From contig NZ_CP156891.1 in NCBI RefSeq assembly GCF_019249795.2, positions 2,144,501 to 2,208,500 on the forward strand: a stretch of 64,000 nt of DNA. Reading direction: 5' to 3'. Below, piece by piece: positions 26,395 through 35,141 of the stretch (positions are counted from its first letter, which is position 1; the number at the start of each line of letters is the position of its first letter). The notes below the pieces were generated by a model that did not search any database, was not told the origin of the DNA, and saw only the letters and a program-made list of their open reading frames with translations. The stretch comes from Segatella copri. GTDB taxonomy: Bacteria; Bacteroidota; Bacteroidia; Bacteroidales; Bacteroidaceae. A program made the translations under genes and the position numbers.

Positions 26395-29157
26395 CTAATG
26401 TGCTTCTAGCCAGTTGTTTCCCCATCCGGCATCAGCAACCAGAGGCACACTGAGGTGGTAGGCGTTCTGCATCTCTTCTACCACAATCTTCTCTACCTTT
26501 TCCTTCTCTTCCGGATATACGGAGAAATTGAGTTCGTCATGCACCTGGATAATCATCTTGCTCCTGATGCCTTCTGCTCTGAATCGGTTGAAGATGCGGA
26601 TCATAGCCACTTTGATGATGTCTGCCTCAGAGCCCTGGATAGGGGCATTGATGGCATTGCGCTCGGCAAATCCTCTTACAGTACCATTCTTGCTGTTGAT
26701 GTCTGGCAGGTAGCGACGGCGCTGGAAGAGGGTTTCGGCATAGCCTTTCTCTCTTGCCATTTCCTTTGCCTTCTCCATGTAAGCCTGAACACCAGGGAAG
26801 GTGCGGAAGTAGTCTTCTATGATCTGCTTTGCCTCTCGGTTTTCGATGTTCATGCGTTGGGCAAGACCGAAGGTCGTGATGCCGTAGATGATGCCGAAGT
26901 TGGCAGTTTTTGCCTTCTTGCGCTGTGCATCTGTTACTTCTTTGATGTCTTCGTGCCAAATCTTGGCAGCTGTAGCTGCATGAATATCAGAGCCTTCACG
27001 GAATGCTTCTACCATGTTTGGATCCTGGCTCAGGTGTGCCATGATGCGAAGTTCTATCTGTGAATAGTCGGCAGAGAAGAACAGGCAGCCTGGTTCTGGG
27101 ATGAAGCATCTGCGTATCTCCTTGCCATCGTCATCGCGTACAGGAATATTCTGCAGGTTTGGATCACTTGAAGAAAGACGTCCAGTGGCTGTGATGGCTT
27201 GGTTGAAAGAGGCATGAATGTGACCGGTGCGAGAGTTGATAAGCTTTGGAAGGGCATCTATATAGGTTCCCAAAAGTTTCTTTAAACCTCTGTAGTTCAG
27301 TATTTCATCGATGATTGGACTCTTGCTGCGCAGCTGCTGAAGAACTTCTTCGCTTGTTACGTACTGGCCCGTCTTCGTCTTCTTAGGCTTCTCCACAATC
27401 TTCATCTTTCCGAAGAGTATTTCTCCAACCTGGCGTGGGGAAGCGATATTGAACGATTCGCCTGCCAACTCATAGATATGATGTTCTATCTCATTGAGGC
27501 GGTTGGTGAGTTTCTCGGATGTTTCCTTCAGGGTATCGGTGTCGATGCATACTCCCGTCATCTCCATGTGGGCTAAAACAGGTACAAGCGGCATTTCTAC
27601 ATTCCAGAACAGATCTTCACAATCTATCTCTTTGAGTTTTGGTTCGAGCACATTTTTCAATCTCAAGGTGATGTCGGCATCTTCGGCAGCATATTCGTAA
27701 ATGTCTGATGGGGCGAGATCGCGCATCGACTTCTGGTTCTTTCCCTTCGGACCAATCAGTTCTTCGATGTGGATGGTCTGATAATTGAGGAATACTTCTG
27801 CCAAGTAATCCATGTTGTGGTAAAGTTCTGGCTGGATGAGATAGTGGGCGAGCATCGTATCGAACATCTTGCCCTGAATCTCTATGCCGTAGTTCATCAA
27901 CACCTCGTAATCGTATTTGATGTTCTGCCCCACTTTCAAGATTTCCGGGTTCTCGTAGAGAGGTTTGAAGATGTTTACGATTTTTAAGGCTTCTTCACGA
28001 TTTGCTGGAATTGCTACGTAGAAAGCCTCTTTTTCCTTCACGGCAAAGCTCAAACCCACCAATTCTGCATCAATGGCAGCGGTAGATGTGGTCTCTGTGT
28101 CTAGACTGAGAATATTGAATGTCAATAAATAGTCACAAAGTTTCTTTGCATCTACTTCTGTATCAATGAGTTTATATGAATGAGAGGTCGTTTTAAGGGT
28201 CTCAAAACTCGCGTTTTTTGGCTCTCCCTTACTATCTGCCAGCTGTACGCCAAATAAATCGAGCTCTTCTGTAGGTTTTGTTTGCACCTTTTTAGGTTTG
28301 TTAAGAACTCGATTAGCAAACGACTTAAACTCTAACTCGGTGAAGATTTCATCCAATTTTGTATTGTCTGGCTCTACCCGTTTCAAATCTTCCATCTTGA
28401 TCTCTACCGGAACATCGGTTCGTATGGTTGCCAGGAACTTTGACATCCTGATATCTTCTACTGCACCCTCCACTTTTTCGCGGAGCTTGCCTTTCACTTG
28501 AGAAGAGTTCTCGATAAGACCTTCTACACTACCGAACTCGTTGATAAGTTTGATGGCTGTCTTTTCTCCCACGCCCGGACAGCCAGGGAAGTTATCAGCT
28601 GAGTCGCCCATCAGAGCAAGGAGGTCGATAACCTGGAGTGGGGAAGTGATGCTGTATTTCTCTTCAATTTCCTGTACGCCCAACTTTTCGTATCCACCGC
28701 CATGACGAGGACGGAACATGAAAACATTGTTACGAACCAGTTGTGCGTAATCCTTATCGGGTGTGAGCATGTAGGTTTCCATCCCCTTTTCACTTGCCTT
28801 CAAGGCAACTGTTCCAATGATATCATCCGCCTCGAAACCATCTACCTGAAGGATAGGGATATGATATGCCTCCAGGATATTTTTGATGATAGGCACAGAG
28901 AGTTTGATGTCTTCCGGTGTCTCTTCTCGTTGAGCTTTATATGCAGGGAAAGCCTCATGACGGAAAGTCTTGCCATGGTCGAAAGCCACCGCAATATGGG
29001 TAGGTTTCTCCTTGGTAAGTATCTCGTTGAGGGTATTGCAGAACCCCATTACACACGAAGTATTGAGTCCCTTCGAATTGATTCGAGGGGCTTTCATAAA
29101 GGCGTAATACGACCTATAAATGAGCGCATACGCGTCTAAAAGGAACAATTTATCCAT
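26395..29157 (-). CDS. polA: DNA polymerase I
   Basis: 920 aa from the ATG at 29157 (MDKLFLLDAYALIYRSYYAF); a start three codons upstream is possible. The 5'-3' exonuclease domain (1-265) has GDSADNFPGCPGVGEKTA. The 3'-5' exonuclease (about 330-510) keeps the catalytic residues LDTETTST, NIKYDYE and YAAEDAD, so proofreading should be active. The polymerase domain (about 540-920) has motif A DYSQIELRIMAHLSQD, the O-helix RKKAKTANFGIIYG and motif C VHDELNF. It fills gaps in repair and removes RNA primers. Divergent from the prenyl synthase gene and followed by a strong terminator. Confidence 0.97.
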   Translation of the reverse strand: MDKLFLLDAYALIYRSYYAFMKAPRINSKGLNTSCVMGFCNTLNEILTKEKPTHIAVAFDHGKTFRHEAFPAYKAQREETPEDIKLSVPIIKNILEAYHIPILQVDGFEADDIIGTVALKASEKGMETYMLTPDKDYAQLVRNNVFMFRPRHGGGYEKLGVQEIEEKYSITSPLQVIDLLALMGDSADNFPGCPGVGEKTAIKLINEFGSVEGLIENSSQVKGKLREKVEGAVEDIRMSKFLATIRTDVPVEIKMEDLKRVEPDNTKLDEIFTELEFKSFANRVLNKPKKVQTKPTEELDLFGVQLADSKGEPKNASFETLKTTSHSYKLIDTEVDAKKLCDYLLTFNILSLDTETTSTAAIDAELVGLSFAVKEKEAFYVAIPANREEALKIVNIFKPLYENPEILKVGQNIKYDYEVLMNYGIEIQGKMFDTMLAHYLIQPELYHNMDYLAEVFLNYQTIHIEELIGPKGKNQKSMRDLAPSDIYEYAAEDADITLRLKNVLEPKLKEIDCEDLFWNVEMPLVPVLAHMEMTGVCIDTDTLKETSEKLTNRLNEIEHHIYELAGESFNIASPRQVGEILFGKMKIVEKPKKTKTGQYVTSEEVLQQLRSKSPIIDEILNYRGLKKLLGTYIDALPKLINSRTGHIHASFNQAITATGRLSSSDPNLQNIPVRDDDGKEIRRCFIPEPGCLFFSADYSQIELRIMAHLSQDPNMVEAFREGSDIHAATAAKIWHEDIKEVTDAQRKKAKTANFGIIYGITTFGLAQRMNIENREAKQIIEDYFRTFPGVQAYMEKAKEMAREKGYAETLFQRRRYLPDINSKNGTVRGFAERNAINAPIQGSEADIIKVAMIRIFNRFRAEGIRSKMIIQVHDELNFSVYPEEKEKVEKIVVEEMQNAYHLSVPLVADAGWGNNWLEAH

Positions 29158-29264
29158 AATATTCATTTTTGTGGTGTAAAATTACTAAAAAAATGCGATA
29201 TTTCAAGAAGAATTGATTAATTTTGTAACAAATTTCAGAAATTAAGTAGATTTACTCACATATA

Positions 29265-30242
29265 ATGGACTATTTATCACTTATCAAGCTGCCTATAGAG
29301 GCAGAATTAGCAGATTTTATAGATTTGTTCAACAAGTCTCTTATGCATAGCGATGGCCTCCTTTCCCAGGTGCTCGACCACATCCGTCAGCGCGCTGGAA
29401 AACGTATGCGCCCTATACTCATCTTGTTGATGGCACGTAATTTTGGAAAGGTTTCCAGTGTTACCCAGCATTCTGCGGTAGGTCTGGAGCTTCTTCATAC
29501 CGCTTCGCTGGTACATGATGATGTGGTTGATGAGAGTGAGGAGCGCCGCGGACAGGCTAGCGTGAATGCTACTTATAATAATAAGGTGGCTGTGCTTGTG
29601 GGCGATTTCATTCTTTCCACCGCCTTGCTTCATGTATCTTATTCGCATTCAGAGGAAATCGTGCGTTATCTTGCTGAGTTGGGACGTATCCTGTCTAATG
29701 GTGAGATTCTTCAGCTCAACAGTATCAGTAATGAAGAGATATCGGAAGATATTTATTATCAGGTGATTAAGCAGAAAACGGCAGCTCTCTTTGAGGCTTG
29801 CGCCGGTATCGGAGCGATATCTGCCAATGCTTCAGAACTGCAGATTGAAGAGGCGAAGCGTTTCGGGCAGAACTTGGGCATCATCTTCCAGATCCGTGAT
29901 GATATCTTTGATTATTATGATTCCAAGGAGATAGGTAAACCTACTGGTAATGATATGGTTGAAGGAAAACTAACTTTGCCTGTAATATATGCTTTGAAGT
30001 CTACCGGTGATGAGGAGATGATGAAGCTTGCCAGAAAGGTAAAGGCTCATACTGTGACGGCTGATGAAATAGCTCAGTTAGTGGCATTTACAAAGGAAAA
30101 CGGAGGTATAGAATATGCGGATAAGCGCATGTGGGATTTCCATGCCGAAGCCATGAATTTCCTCGATACTTATGTGGAGGATAAGGATATTTACAATGCC
30201 TTGAAGGCTTACTTGGATTTTGTGATTGAAAGAAAAGCTTAA
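29265..30242 (+). CDS. Trans-polyprenyl diphosphate synthase (octaprenyl/heptaprenyl type)
   Basis: 325 aa. The first aspartate-rich motif is LVHDDVVDESEERRG (about 82-96) and the second is IFQIRDDIFDYYDSKE (about 205-220), the pair that binds Mg-diphosphate. GKRMRPIL is the conserved N-terminal Lys/Arg patch. It elongates farnesyl diphosphate with isopentenyl diphosphate; the product chain probably serves menaquinone, which the neighbouring fumarate reductase would need. Chain length cannot be fixed by eye. Divergent from polA with 107 bp between starts. Confidence 0.92.
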   Translation: MDYLSLIKLPIEAELADFIDLFNKSLMHSDGLLSQVLDHIRQRAGKRMRPILILLMARNFGKVSSVTQHSAVGLELLHTASLVHDDVVDESEERRGQASVNATYNNKVAVLVGDFILSTALLHVSYSHSEEIVRYLAELGRILSNGEILQLNSISNEEISEDIYYQVIKQKTAALFEACAGIGAISANASELQIEEAKRFGQNLGIIFQIRDDIFDYYDSKEIGKPTGNDMVEGKLTLPVIYALKSTGDEEMMKLARKVKAHTVTADEIAQLVAFTKENGGIEYADKRMWDFHAEAMNFLDTYVEDKDIYNALKAYLDFVIERKA

Positions 30243-30246
30243 TATA

Positions 30247-30287
30247 AAAAGGGTTGGTTCTCAGAGAGAATCAACCCTTTGTTTTTT
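30247..30287 (+). terminator. Terminator after prenyl synthase
   Basis: Stem AAAGGGTTG..CAACCCTTT with a following GTTTTTTG run, 5 bp after the stop. Confidence 0.8.
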
Positions 30288-30341
30288 GTATTCTACTGAT
30301 AATCAGTTACTTTTCTTTTAAGCAATACTCTAGAATTCTCT

Positions 30342-30423
30342 TTAGAAGTATCTTAAATGGTACTTTAAAACTATCCTTCTAAGTATGTTTAATGGTACTT
30401 TGAAATTATCTTTAGAAGTACTT
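30342..30423. repeat. 35-bp tandem repeat at the deoC stop codon
   Basis: Two 35-bp units (30342-30376 and 30377-30411, sharing TTAATGGTACTTT) plus a third partial unit that runs into the deoC stop (TAGAAGTACTTG). The last codons of deoC (KYF*) are therefore part of the repeat. Confidence 0.65.
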
Positions 30424-31347
30424 GATTTCCTTGCCCAGAATTTCGCTCAAGAGGAGGTTAGCCAGGCGTGATGTGCCGAGGCGCAACCACTGGTTGGTCA
30501 GCCATTTCTCTCCCAAAACTTCCTTCACGATGGTGTAGTAAACTACGGCATCATGAACGGTATTGATACCACCTGCAGGCTTGAAACCAATCTGAATACC
30601 AGTCTTTTCGTAATATGCCTTGATAGCCTGGCACATAACGTATGCTGCCTCAGGGGTAGCTGAGACCTTCTCCTTGCCTGTTGAGGTTTTGATATAGTCA
30701 GAACCTGAGTATATTGCGAGGATAGAAGCCTTCATGATGTTGCTGCAATTCTTCAGATCGCCTGTCTCCAGAATGCACTTCATCTTATGCTCTCCGCATG
30801 TCTCCTTGAGTTCCTGAATATCATCGCAGAGACCCTCGTAATCTTCGCTGAAGAACTTGCCAACAGGCATTACGATATCCACCTCTGTAGCACCATCCTT
30901 GATAGCCATAGCGGTTTCTGCAATCTTTACCTCGATAAAGGTCTGAGAGGATGGAAAATTGCCACTTACTACAGCGATTTCTACGCCGTCAACCTCCAGA
31001 CTCTGGCTGATAAGGCCGGCAAAGTTAGGGTAGGTACATACGGTTGCTACGTGAGGAAGCTGAGGATAATCCTTGGCAAACTGGTTCACCTTTTCAATCA
31101 TCTTCAGGATGCTTTCTTCTGTATCTTCTGTATGGAGAGAAGTCAACTCGATGCTACCGAAGAGGAACTTCTTGACCTCCATGGTCTCATTCTCTGCTAC
31201 CTTTTCATCGAGAATCTTCTTTACTGCAGCAGCTACTTCCTCATCGTTGAGGTTGCAGTTGTACTGCTTCAAAACTGATAAATACTTGTCGTCTGACTCT
31301 TTATACTGTCCCTGCTGTGCAAGAACCTGTTCTTTAATACTGCTCAT
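30412..31347 (-). CDS. deoC: Deoxyribose-phosphate aldolase
   Basis: 311 aa, longer at the N-terminus than the ~220-aa E. coli enzyme, as usual in Bacteroidales. The Schiff-base Lys is in SDYIKTSTGKEKVSATPEAA and the second active-site Lys is in GFKPAGGI. It cleaves 2-deoxyribose 5-phosphate to acetaldehyde and glyceraldehyde 3-phosphate in deoxynucleoside catabolism. The MazG-like pyrophosphohydrolase gene starts 414 bp upstream on the same strand. The C-terminus ends in a 35-bp repeat. Confidence 0.95.
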   Translation of the reverse strand: MSSIKEQVLAQQGQYKESDDKYLSVLKQYNCNLNDEEVAAAVKKILDEKVAENETMEVKKFLFGSIELTSLHTEDTEESILKMIEKVNQFAKDYPQLPHVATVCTYPNFAGLISQSLEVDGVEIAVVSGNFPSSQTFIEVKIAETAMAIKDGATEVDIVMPVGKFFSEDYEGLCDDIQELKETCGEHKMKCILETGDLKNCSNIMKASILAIYSGSDYIKTSTGKEKVSATPEAAYVMCQAIKAYYEKTGIQIGFKPAGGINTVHDAVVYYTIVKEVLGEKWLTNQWLRLGTSRLANLLLSEILGKEIKYF

Positions 31348-31416
31348 ACTTAATGTTATTTATATAATTATTAAAGTTAAGTTTTTATATGAATAGCAAT
31401 TTTAATTCTTGTTGTC

Positions 31417-31761
31417 TTATTCTTTATCTTTCTGATGCTCAGATAGTTTTGGGTTGTTTTTATGTCTTTCAGAATCCCTTTTGGTCTTCTTGTCAAAACT
31501 CTTCTGGAGTTCTTCTGTCAAGTCAACCCCTGTCTGATTTGCCAGGCAGATAAGCACCCAAAGAACATCGGCCATTTCTTCGCCTAAGTTAGGTTTCTCG
31601 CCTTTCTTAAAACTCTGTTCGCCGTATGTTCGGGCAATGACACGTGCCAGTTCGCCCACTTCTTCTGTGAGGCAAGCCATATTGGTCAGTTCGCTGAAAT
31701 AGCGTACGCCATATTCTTTAATCCACTGATCTACAGCTTCTTGTGCTTCTTTTATTGTCAT
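31417..31761 (-). CDS. MazG-like nucleotide pyrophosphohydrolase
   Basis: 114 aa. The metal-binding helix pairs of the MazG fold are visible: CLTEEVGELARVIAR (ExxE, about 31-45) and LGEEMADVLWVLICLA (ExxD, about 59-74). It probably hydrolyses non-canonical NTPs or dNTPs. The C-terminal 30 residues are Lys-rich and likely disordered. It lies 50 bp downstream of dtd, so the two may be cotranscribed. Confidence 0.9.
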   Translation of the reverse strand: MTIKEAQEAVDQWIKEYGVRYFSELTNMACLTEEVGELARVIARTYGEQSFKKGEKPNLGEEMADVLWVLICLANQTGVDLTEELQKSFDKKTKRDSERHKNNPKLSEHQKDKE

Positions 31762-31810
31762 CTTCCTAATTCTTTTATGGGGAAAGATGCCTTTCTTTCA
31801 GGGTAGGGCA

Positions 31811-32263
31811 TTATTCCTTGTTGTGAGTATCCATCATGATGGTTACCGGTCCATCGTTCAGTAAATCTACCTTCATATCGGCACCAAATTCGCCTGTTCC
31901 TACTGGCTTTCCGAGTGCATCGGATAGCTTTTTGCAGAACTCCTCATAGAGTGGAACGCTGATTTCGTGCTTGGCTGCTCTGAGCCAGCTTGGGCGGTTT
32001 CCTTTCTTGTAGCTGGCGAATAGGGTGAACTGGCTGATGACCAGAATCTCACCATTTATATCCATGATAGAGCGGTTCATAACATGGTTTTCGTCGTCGA
32101 AAACACGGAGTCCGATTACCTTTCTGACCAGCCAGTCTACATCTTCTGAAGTGTCGCTTTCCTCTATTCCCAGAAGGATCAGATAGCCTTGTCTGATGGC
32201 AGATTTAACCTCTCCTTCGATGGTTACTGAGGCGTGAGAGACACGCTGTATTACGATTCTCAT
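31811..32263 (-). CDS. dtd: D-aminoacyl-tRNA deacylase
   Basis: 150 aa from the ATG at 32263 (MRIVIQRVSHASVTIEGEVK), the family start; the 42 upstream codons of the open frame are not family-like and run through a short AT-rich repeat. SQFTLFASYKKGNRPS (about 78-93) and the catalytic NDGPVTIMMDT (about 134-144) are present. It removes D-amino acids and mischarged Gly from tRNA, protecting translation. It lies 130 bp downstream of uvrC on the same strand. Confidence 0.95.
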   Translation of the reverse strand: MRIVIQRVSHASVTIEGEVKSAIRQGYLILLGIEESDTSEDVDWLVRKVIGLRVFDDENHVMNRSIMDINGEILVISQFTLFASYKKGNRPSWLRAAKHEISVPLYEEFCKKLSDALGKPVGTGEFGADMKVDLLNDGPVTIMMDTHNKE

Positions 32264-32392
32264 ATTACTACTTTTGAACTTTGAATGTTGAACATAGAAC
32301 TTTATGAATAGCATTTGTGGAATGCTTGCTTCGGTTCTGTTCTTCTTCTTATTATTAATAATAGTATAGTTTGAACTGCAAATATACAACTT

Positions 32393-34240
32393 TTATTTCA
32401 TATTCTCGCCTTTTTCTTCGAAATATTTTGAAAGAATTTCTGCCTTATGAGGGCCTAATACTTCTGAAAGTTGTTCAAAGGATGCTTCTTTCATCTTTTT
32501 CACGCTCTTAAACTTGCTCAGAAGGGCTTCTTTAGCCTTTGGACCGATGCCTTTGATATCGTCTAATTCTGAGTGAAGAGCATGTTTGCTGCGCTTGTCG
32601 CGATGGAAGGTGATGGCGTATCTGTGCACCTCATCCTGTATCTGTGTCAGCACCTTGAACAGTTCACTTTCGGGTGGTAGGGCGATGGTTTGAGGAGGGA
32701 ATCCGAAGAGAAGTTCGTTGGTGCGGTGATGGTCGTCTTTGGCCAGTCCTACGATAGGAATATCCAGGTGTAATTCGTCAACAATAACCTCTCTTACTAC
32801 GTCCATCTGACCCTTTCCGCCATCGGTAATAATGAGGTCAGGAAGTGCAGTTTCTTCCTCTATCATGCGACTGTACCGGCGTCTTACCACCTCTTGCATG
32901 GATGCGTAATCATCAGGTCCTTCCACCGTTTTGATGTTGTATTTACGGTAGTCTTTTCTGGATGGTTTCATACCTTTATATACGATGCAACCTGCCACGG
33001 CATCAGTACCGGATATGTTGGAATTATCAAAACATTCTATCTGATACGGCAGCTTTGGAAGCTTCAGTTTTGCTTGTAATTCCTTCATCAATCGGGTCTG
33101 TTTCTGCTCCGGATTGAGCTTTTCTGCCTGCTTCAGACGGTCGAATTTATACTGCTTGCAGTTCATTTCCGACAGCTCCAGAAGGTGCTTTTTGTCTCCT
33201 CTTTGGGGTACGAAGAAGGTTGCATCTTTCAGCTTCCATTCCATTTCGAAGGGCACGATTATCTCCTTCGATGTGGAGTGGAAACGCTCTCTGATTTCCG
33301 GAATGGCTGTAATCAGAAGTTCCTCATCGCTCTCCTCCAGTTTACGTTTATATTCGTATGTGAAGCTCTGGTTGATGGTGCCGTTTTTTACGTGAATATA
33401 GTTGATGAAGGCGTTTTTGTTGGCATCATCATTTACGATGGTGAAGACATCTACATCTGTAATGGTATGGCTTACTACCTCGCTTTTTGCCTCAAATTCA
33501 TCCAGTAATTGGTACTTTTTCTTATATTCTTCAGCTATTTCAAAGCGAAGAAGTTCGGCATTTTTCATCATCAAATCGTAGAGATATTTGCTTACTTCCC
33601 GCGTGTTTCCCTTCAGAATTTCACGTGCCTGGCGCATGTTTTCCTGATATTCCTCATAGCTCTGCTTGTTGATGCAGGGTGCTCCGCAGTTGTGGATATG
33701 ATACTCCAGACACGGCTTGTATCTGCCTTCTGCAACGCCTTCTCTGGTGATAGGCATTCTGCAGGTGCGGGGCTTATAAAGCTTCTTGATGACCTCTAAA
33801 ACGGCATACATGCTGCCGATATGAGGGTAAGGACCGAAGAAGGTTCCCACTTTTTTATTGATATGACGAGTCTTGAAAATGCGTGGAAAATACTCGTTTG
33901 TTACGCATATAGAGGGGTATGTCTTGCCGTCTTTCAGCAGGACATTGTATCTTGGATTATACTTTTTGATCAGGCTGTTTTCGAGCAAAAGTGCGTCTTC
34001 TTCTGTGTTTACGACCGTATAAGATATGTCGTGAATCTTAGAAACAAGCACCTTTGTCTTGTATCTGTCTACCTCTTTATGGAAGTAGGAAGATACTCTT
34101 CTCTTCAGATTTTTCGCCTTTCCCACATATATAATCGTATGATTTTCGTCGTAATATTGGTAGCTTCCTGGCTTTTCCGGCATACTTAAAACGATGTTTT
34201 TAAGCCTTGCCAAGCGCTCCTCATTCTCTTGTTTCGTCAT
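32393..34240 (-). CDS. uvrC: Excinuclease ABC subunit C
   Basis: 615 aa. The GIY-YIG nuclease is at the N-terminus (GSYQYYDENHTIIYVGKAKN, about 21-40). The central Cys-rich/UvrB-contact segment includes CLEYHIHNCGAPC. The RNase H-like nuclease is at about 400-560 (ECFDNSNISGTDAVAG, DLIITDGGKGQM). A helix-hairpin-helix is at the C-terminus (LDDIKGIGPKAKEALL). It makes the two incisions around a lesion bound by UvrAB; those genes are not in the window. A ParB-box like site lies 36 bp upstream of its start. Confidence 0.97.
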   Translation of the reverse strand: MTKQENEERLARLKNIVLSMPEKPGSYQYYDENHTIIYVGKAKNLKRRVSSYFHKEVDRYKTKVLVSKIHDISYTVVNTEEDALLLENSLIKKYNPRYNVLLKDGKTYPSICVTNEYFPRIFKTRHINKKVGTFFGPYPHIGSMYAVLEVIKKLYKPRTCRMPITREGVAEGRYKPCLEYHIHNCGAPCINKQSYEEYQENMRQAREILKGNTREVSKYLYDLMMKNAELLRFEIAEEYKKKYQLLDEFEAKSEVVSHTITDVDVFTIVNDDANKNAFINYIHVKNGTINQSFTYEYKRKLEESDEELLITAIPEIRERFHSTSKEIIVPFEMEWKLKDATFFVPQRGDKKHLLELSEMNCKQYKFDRLKQAEKLNPEQKQTRLMKELQAKLKLPKLPYQIECFDNSNISGTDAVAGCIVYKGMKPSRKDYRKYNIKTVEGPDDYASMQEVVRRRYSRMIEEETALPDLIITDGGKGQMDVVREVIVDELHLDIPIVGLAKDDHHRTNELLFGFPPQTIALPPESELFKVLTQIQDEVHRYAITFHRDKRSKHALHSELDDIKGIGPKAKEALLSKFKSVKKMKEASFEQLSEVLGPHKAEILSKYFEEKGENMK

Positions 34241-34275
34241 ATTTTACTTGTTTTTAAAGGGAAAACGAGCGCTAC

Positions 34276-34291
34276 TGTTTCACGTGAAACG
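34276..34291. promoter_or_regulatory. ParB-box (parS) like site
   Basis: TGTTTCACGTGAAACG, a 14-bp palindrome core identical to the ParB box, between uvrC and apt. Confidence 0.7.
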
Positions 34292-34361
34292 GCAACGCTC
34301 TAGTGTCTTTTACTGCTTCCTTGCTGCATTCTCGCAGTATTTCTTGCAGTCTTTTTGCAGC

Positions 34362-34892
34362 TTATAACTGTAATAAAGTAGTTACTTCAACGTCTGGATC
34401 AAAGGAGTTTCTGCCTTCGAAATTCTCGTTTACGAGTTCAATGATGAAGTTGGCATATACCTTTTTCGGATGGAATTTCTTTACCAGGTCGCATGCTGCT
34501 TTCATGGTTCCGCCAGTAGCGAGGAGGTCATCGTGGAGGAGTACGATGTCGTTCTCGTTGATGGCATCTTCGTGGATTTCGATGGTGTCGATACCATATT
34601 CCTTAGCATAACTTTCCTGTACGGTTTTGCATGGAAGTTTGCCTGGTTTGCGGCATAAAACTACACCGGCTCCGAGACGTATTGCGAGGGCTGAAGACAT
34701 TACGAAACCGCGTGATTCGATGCCTACAATCTTGGTGATTCCTTTGTCTTTGTAGAGTTCATACATCTCATCGCTGATCTCTTTTAAAGATGCAGGATTC
34801 TTGAAAAGGGTTGAAACGTCGCGGAAGTTCACACCCTTGATTGGCCAATCTGGAATGCAACGCAGATTGTCTAATAATAGCTGATTGTTCAT
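34362..34892 (-). CDS. apt: Adenine phosphoribosyltransferase
   Basis: 176 aa. The PRPP-binding loop is DIVLLHDDLLATGGTMKAA (about 122-140), and GIESRGFVMSSALAIRLGAG (about 58-77) is the adenine/PRPP flap region typical of Apt. It salvages adenine to AMP in the cytoplasm. Monocistronic between two ParB-box like sites. Confidence 0.96.
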   Translation of the reverse strand: MNNQLLLDNLRCIPDWPIKGVNFRDVSTLFKNPASLKEISDEMYELYKDKGITKIVGIESRGFVMSSALAIRLGAGVVLCRKPGKLPCKTVQESYAKEYGIDTIEIHEDAINENDIVLLHDDLLATGGTMKAACDLVKKFHPKKVYANFIIELVNENFEGRNSFDPDVEVTTLLQL

Positions 34893-35091
34893 TACTTTTT
34901 ATGCTTTAAATTGATACTTATTTTGTTCTTTTTTCTTGTTCCTTTTTATGGGCTTTTTGCCCGTTTATTTTTGCCTTTTACTCGATTTTATCCGCTTTTG
35001 TTTCACGAATTACTGAAGTTTTACTTTAACCGCAAAACACTTGATGCAACCTTTCTTAAGCGGTTGAGCATCAAATGTTTTGTTGATAGTC

Positions 35092-35107
35092 TGTTTCACG
35101 TGAAACA
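35092..35107. promoter_or_regulatory. Perfect ParB-box (parS) site
   Basis: TGTTTCACGTGAAACA is a perfect 16-bp palindrome, matching the bacterial parS consensus. It is 35 bp from the end of mnmG. Confidence 0.8.
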
Positions 35108-35141
35108 TTGGAAATTCCCTTGTGCTTCGCTGTGAAACGGC

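Noticed and set aside
26227..26409. 60-codon plus-strand ORF near the parS-like site
   Set aside because: Runs through the polA terminator and the palindrome; no coding character.
34911..35135. 74-codon plus-strand ORF between apt and mnmG
   Set aside because: Phe/Leu-rich translation of a T-rich spacer that contains the parS site.
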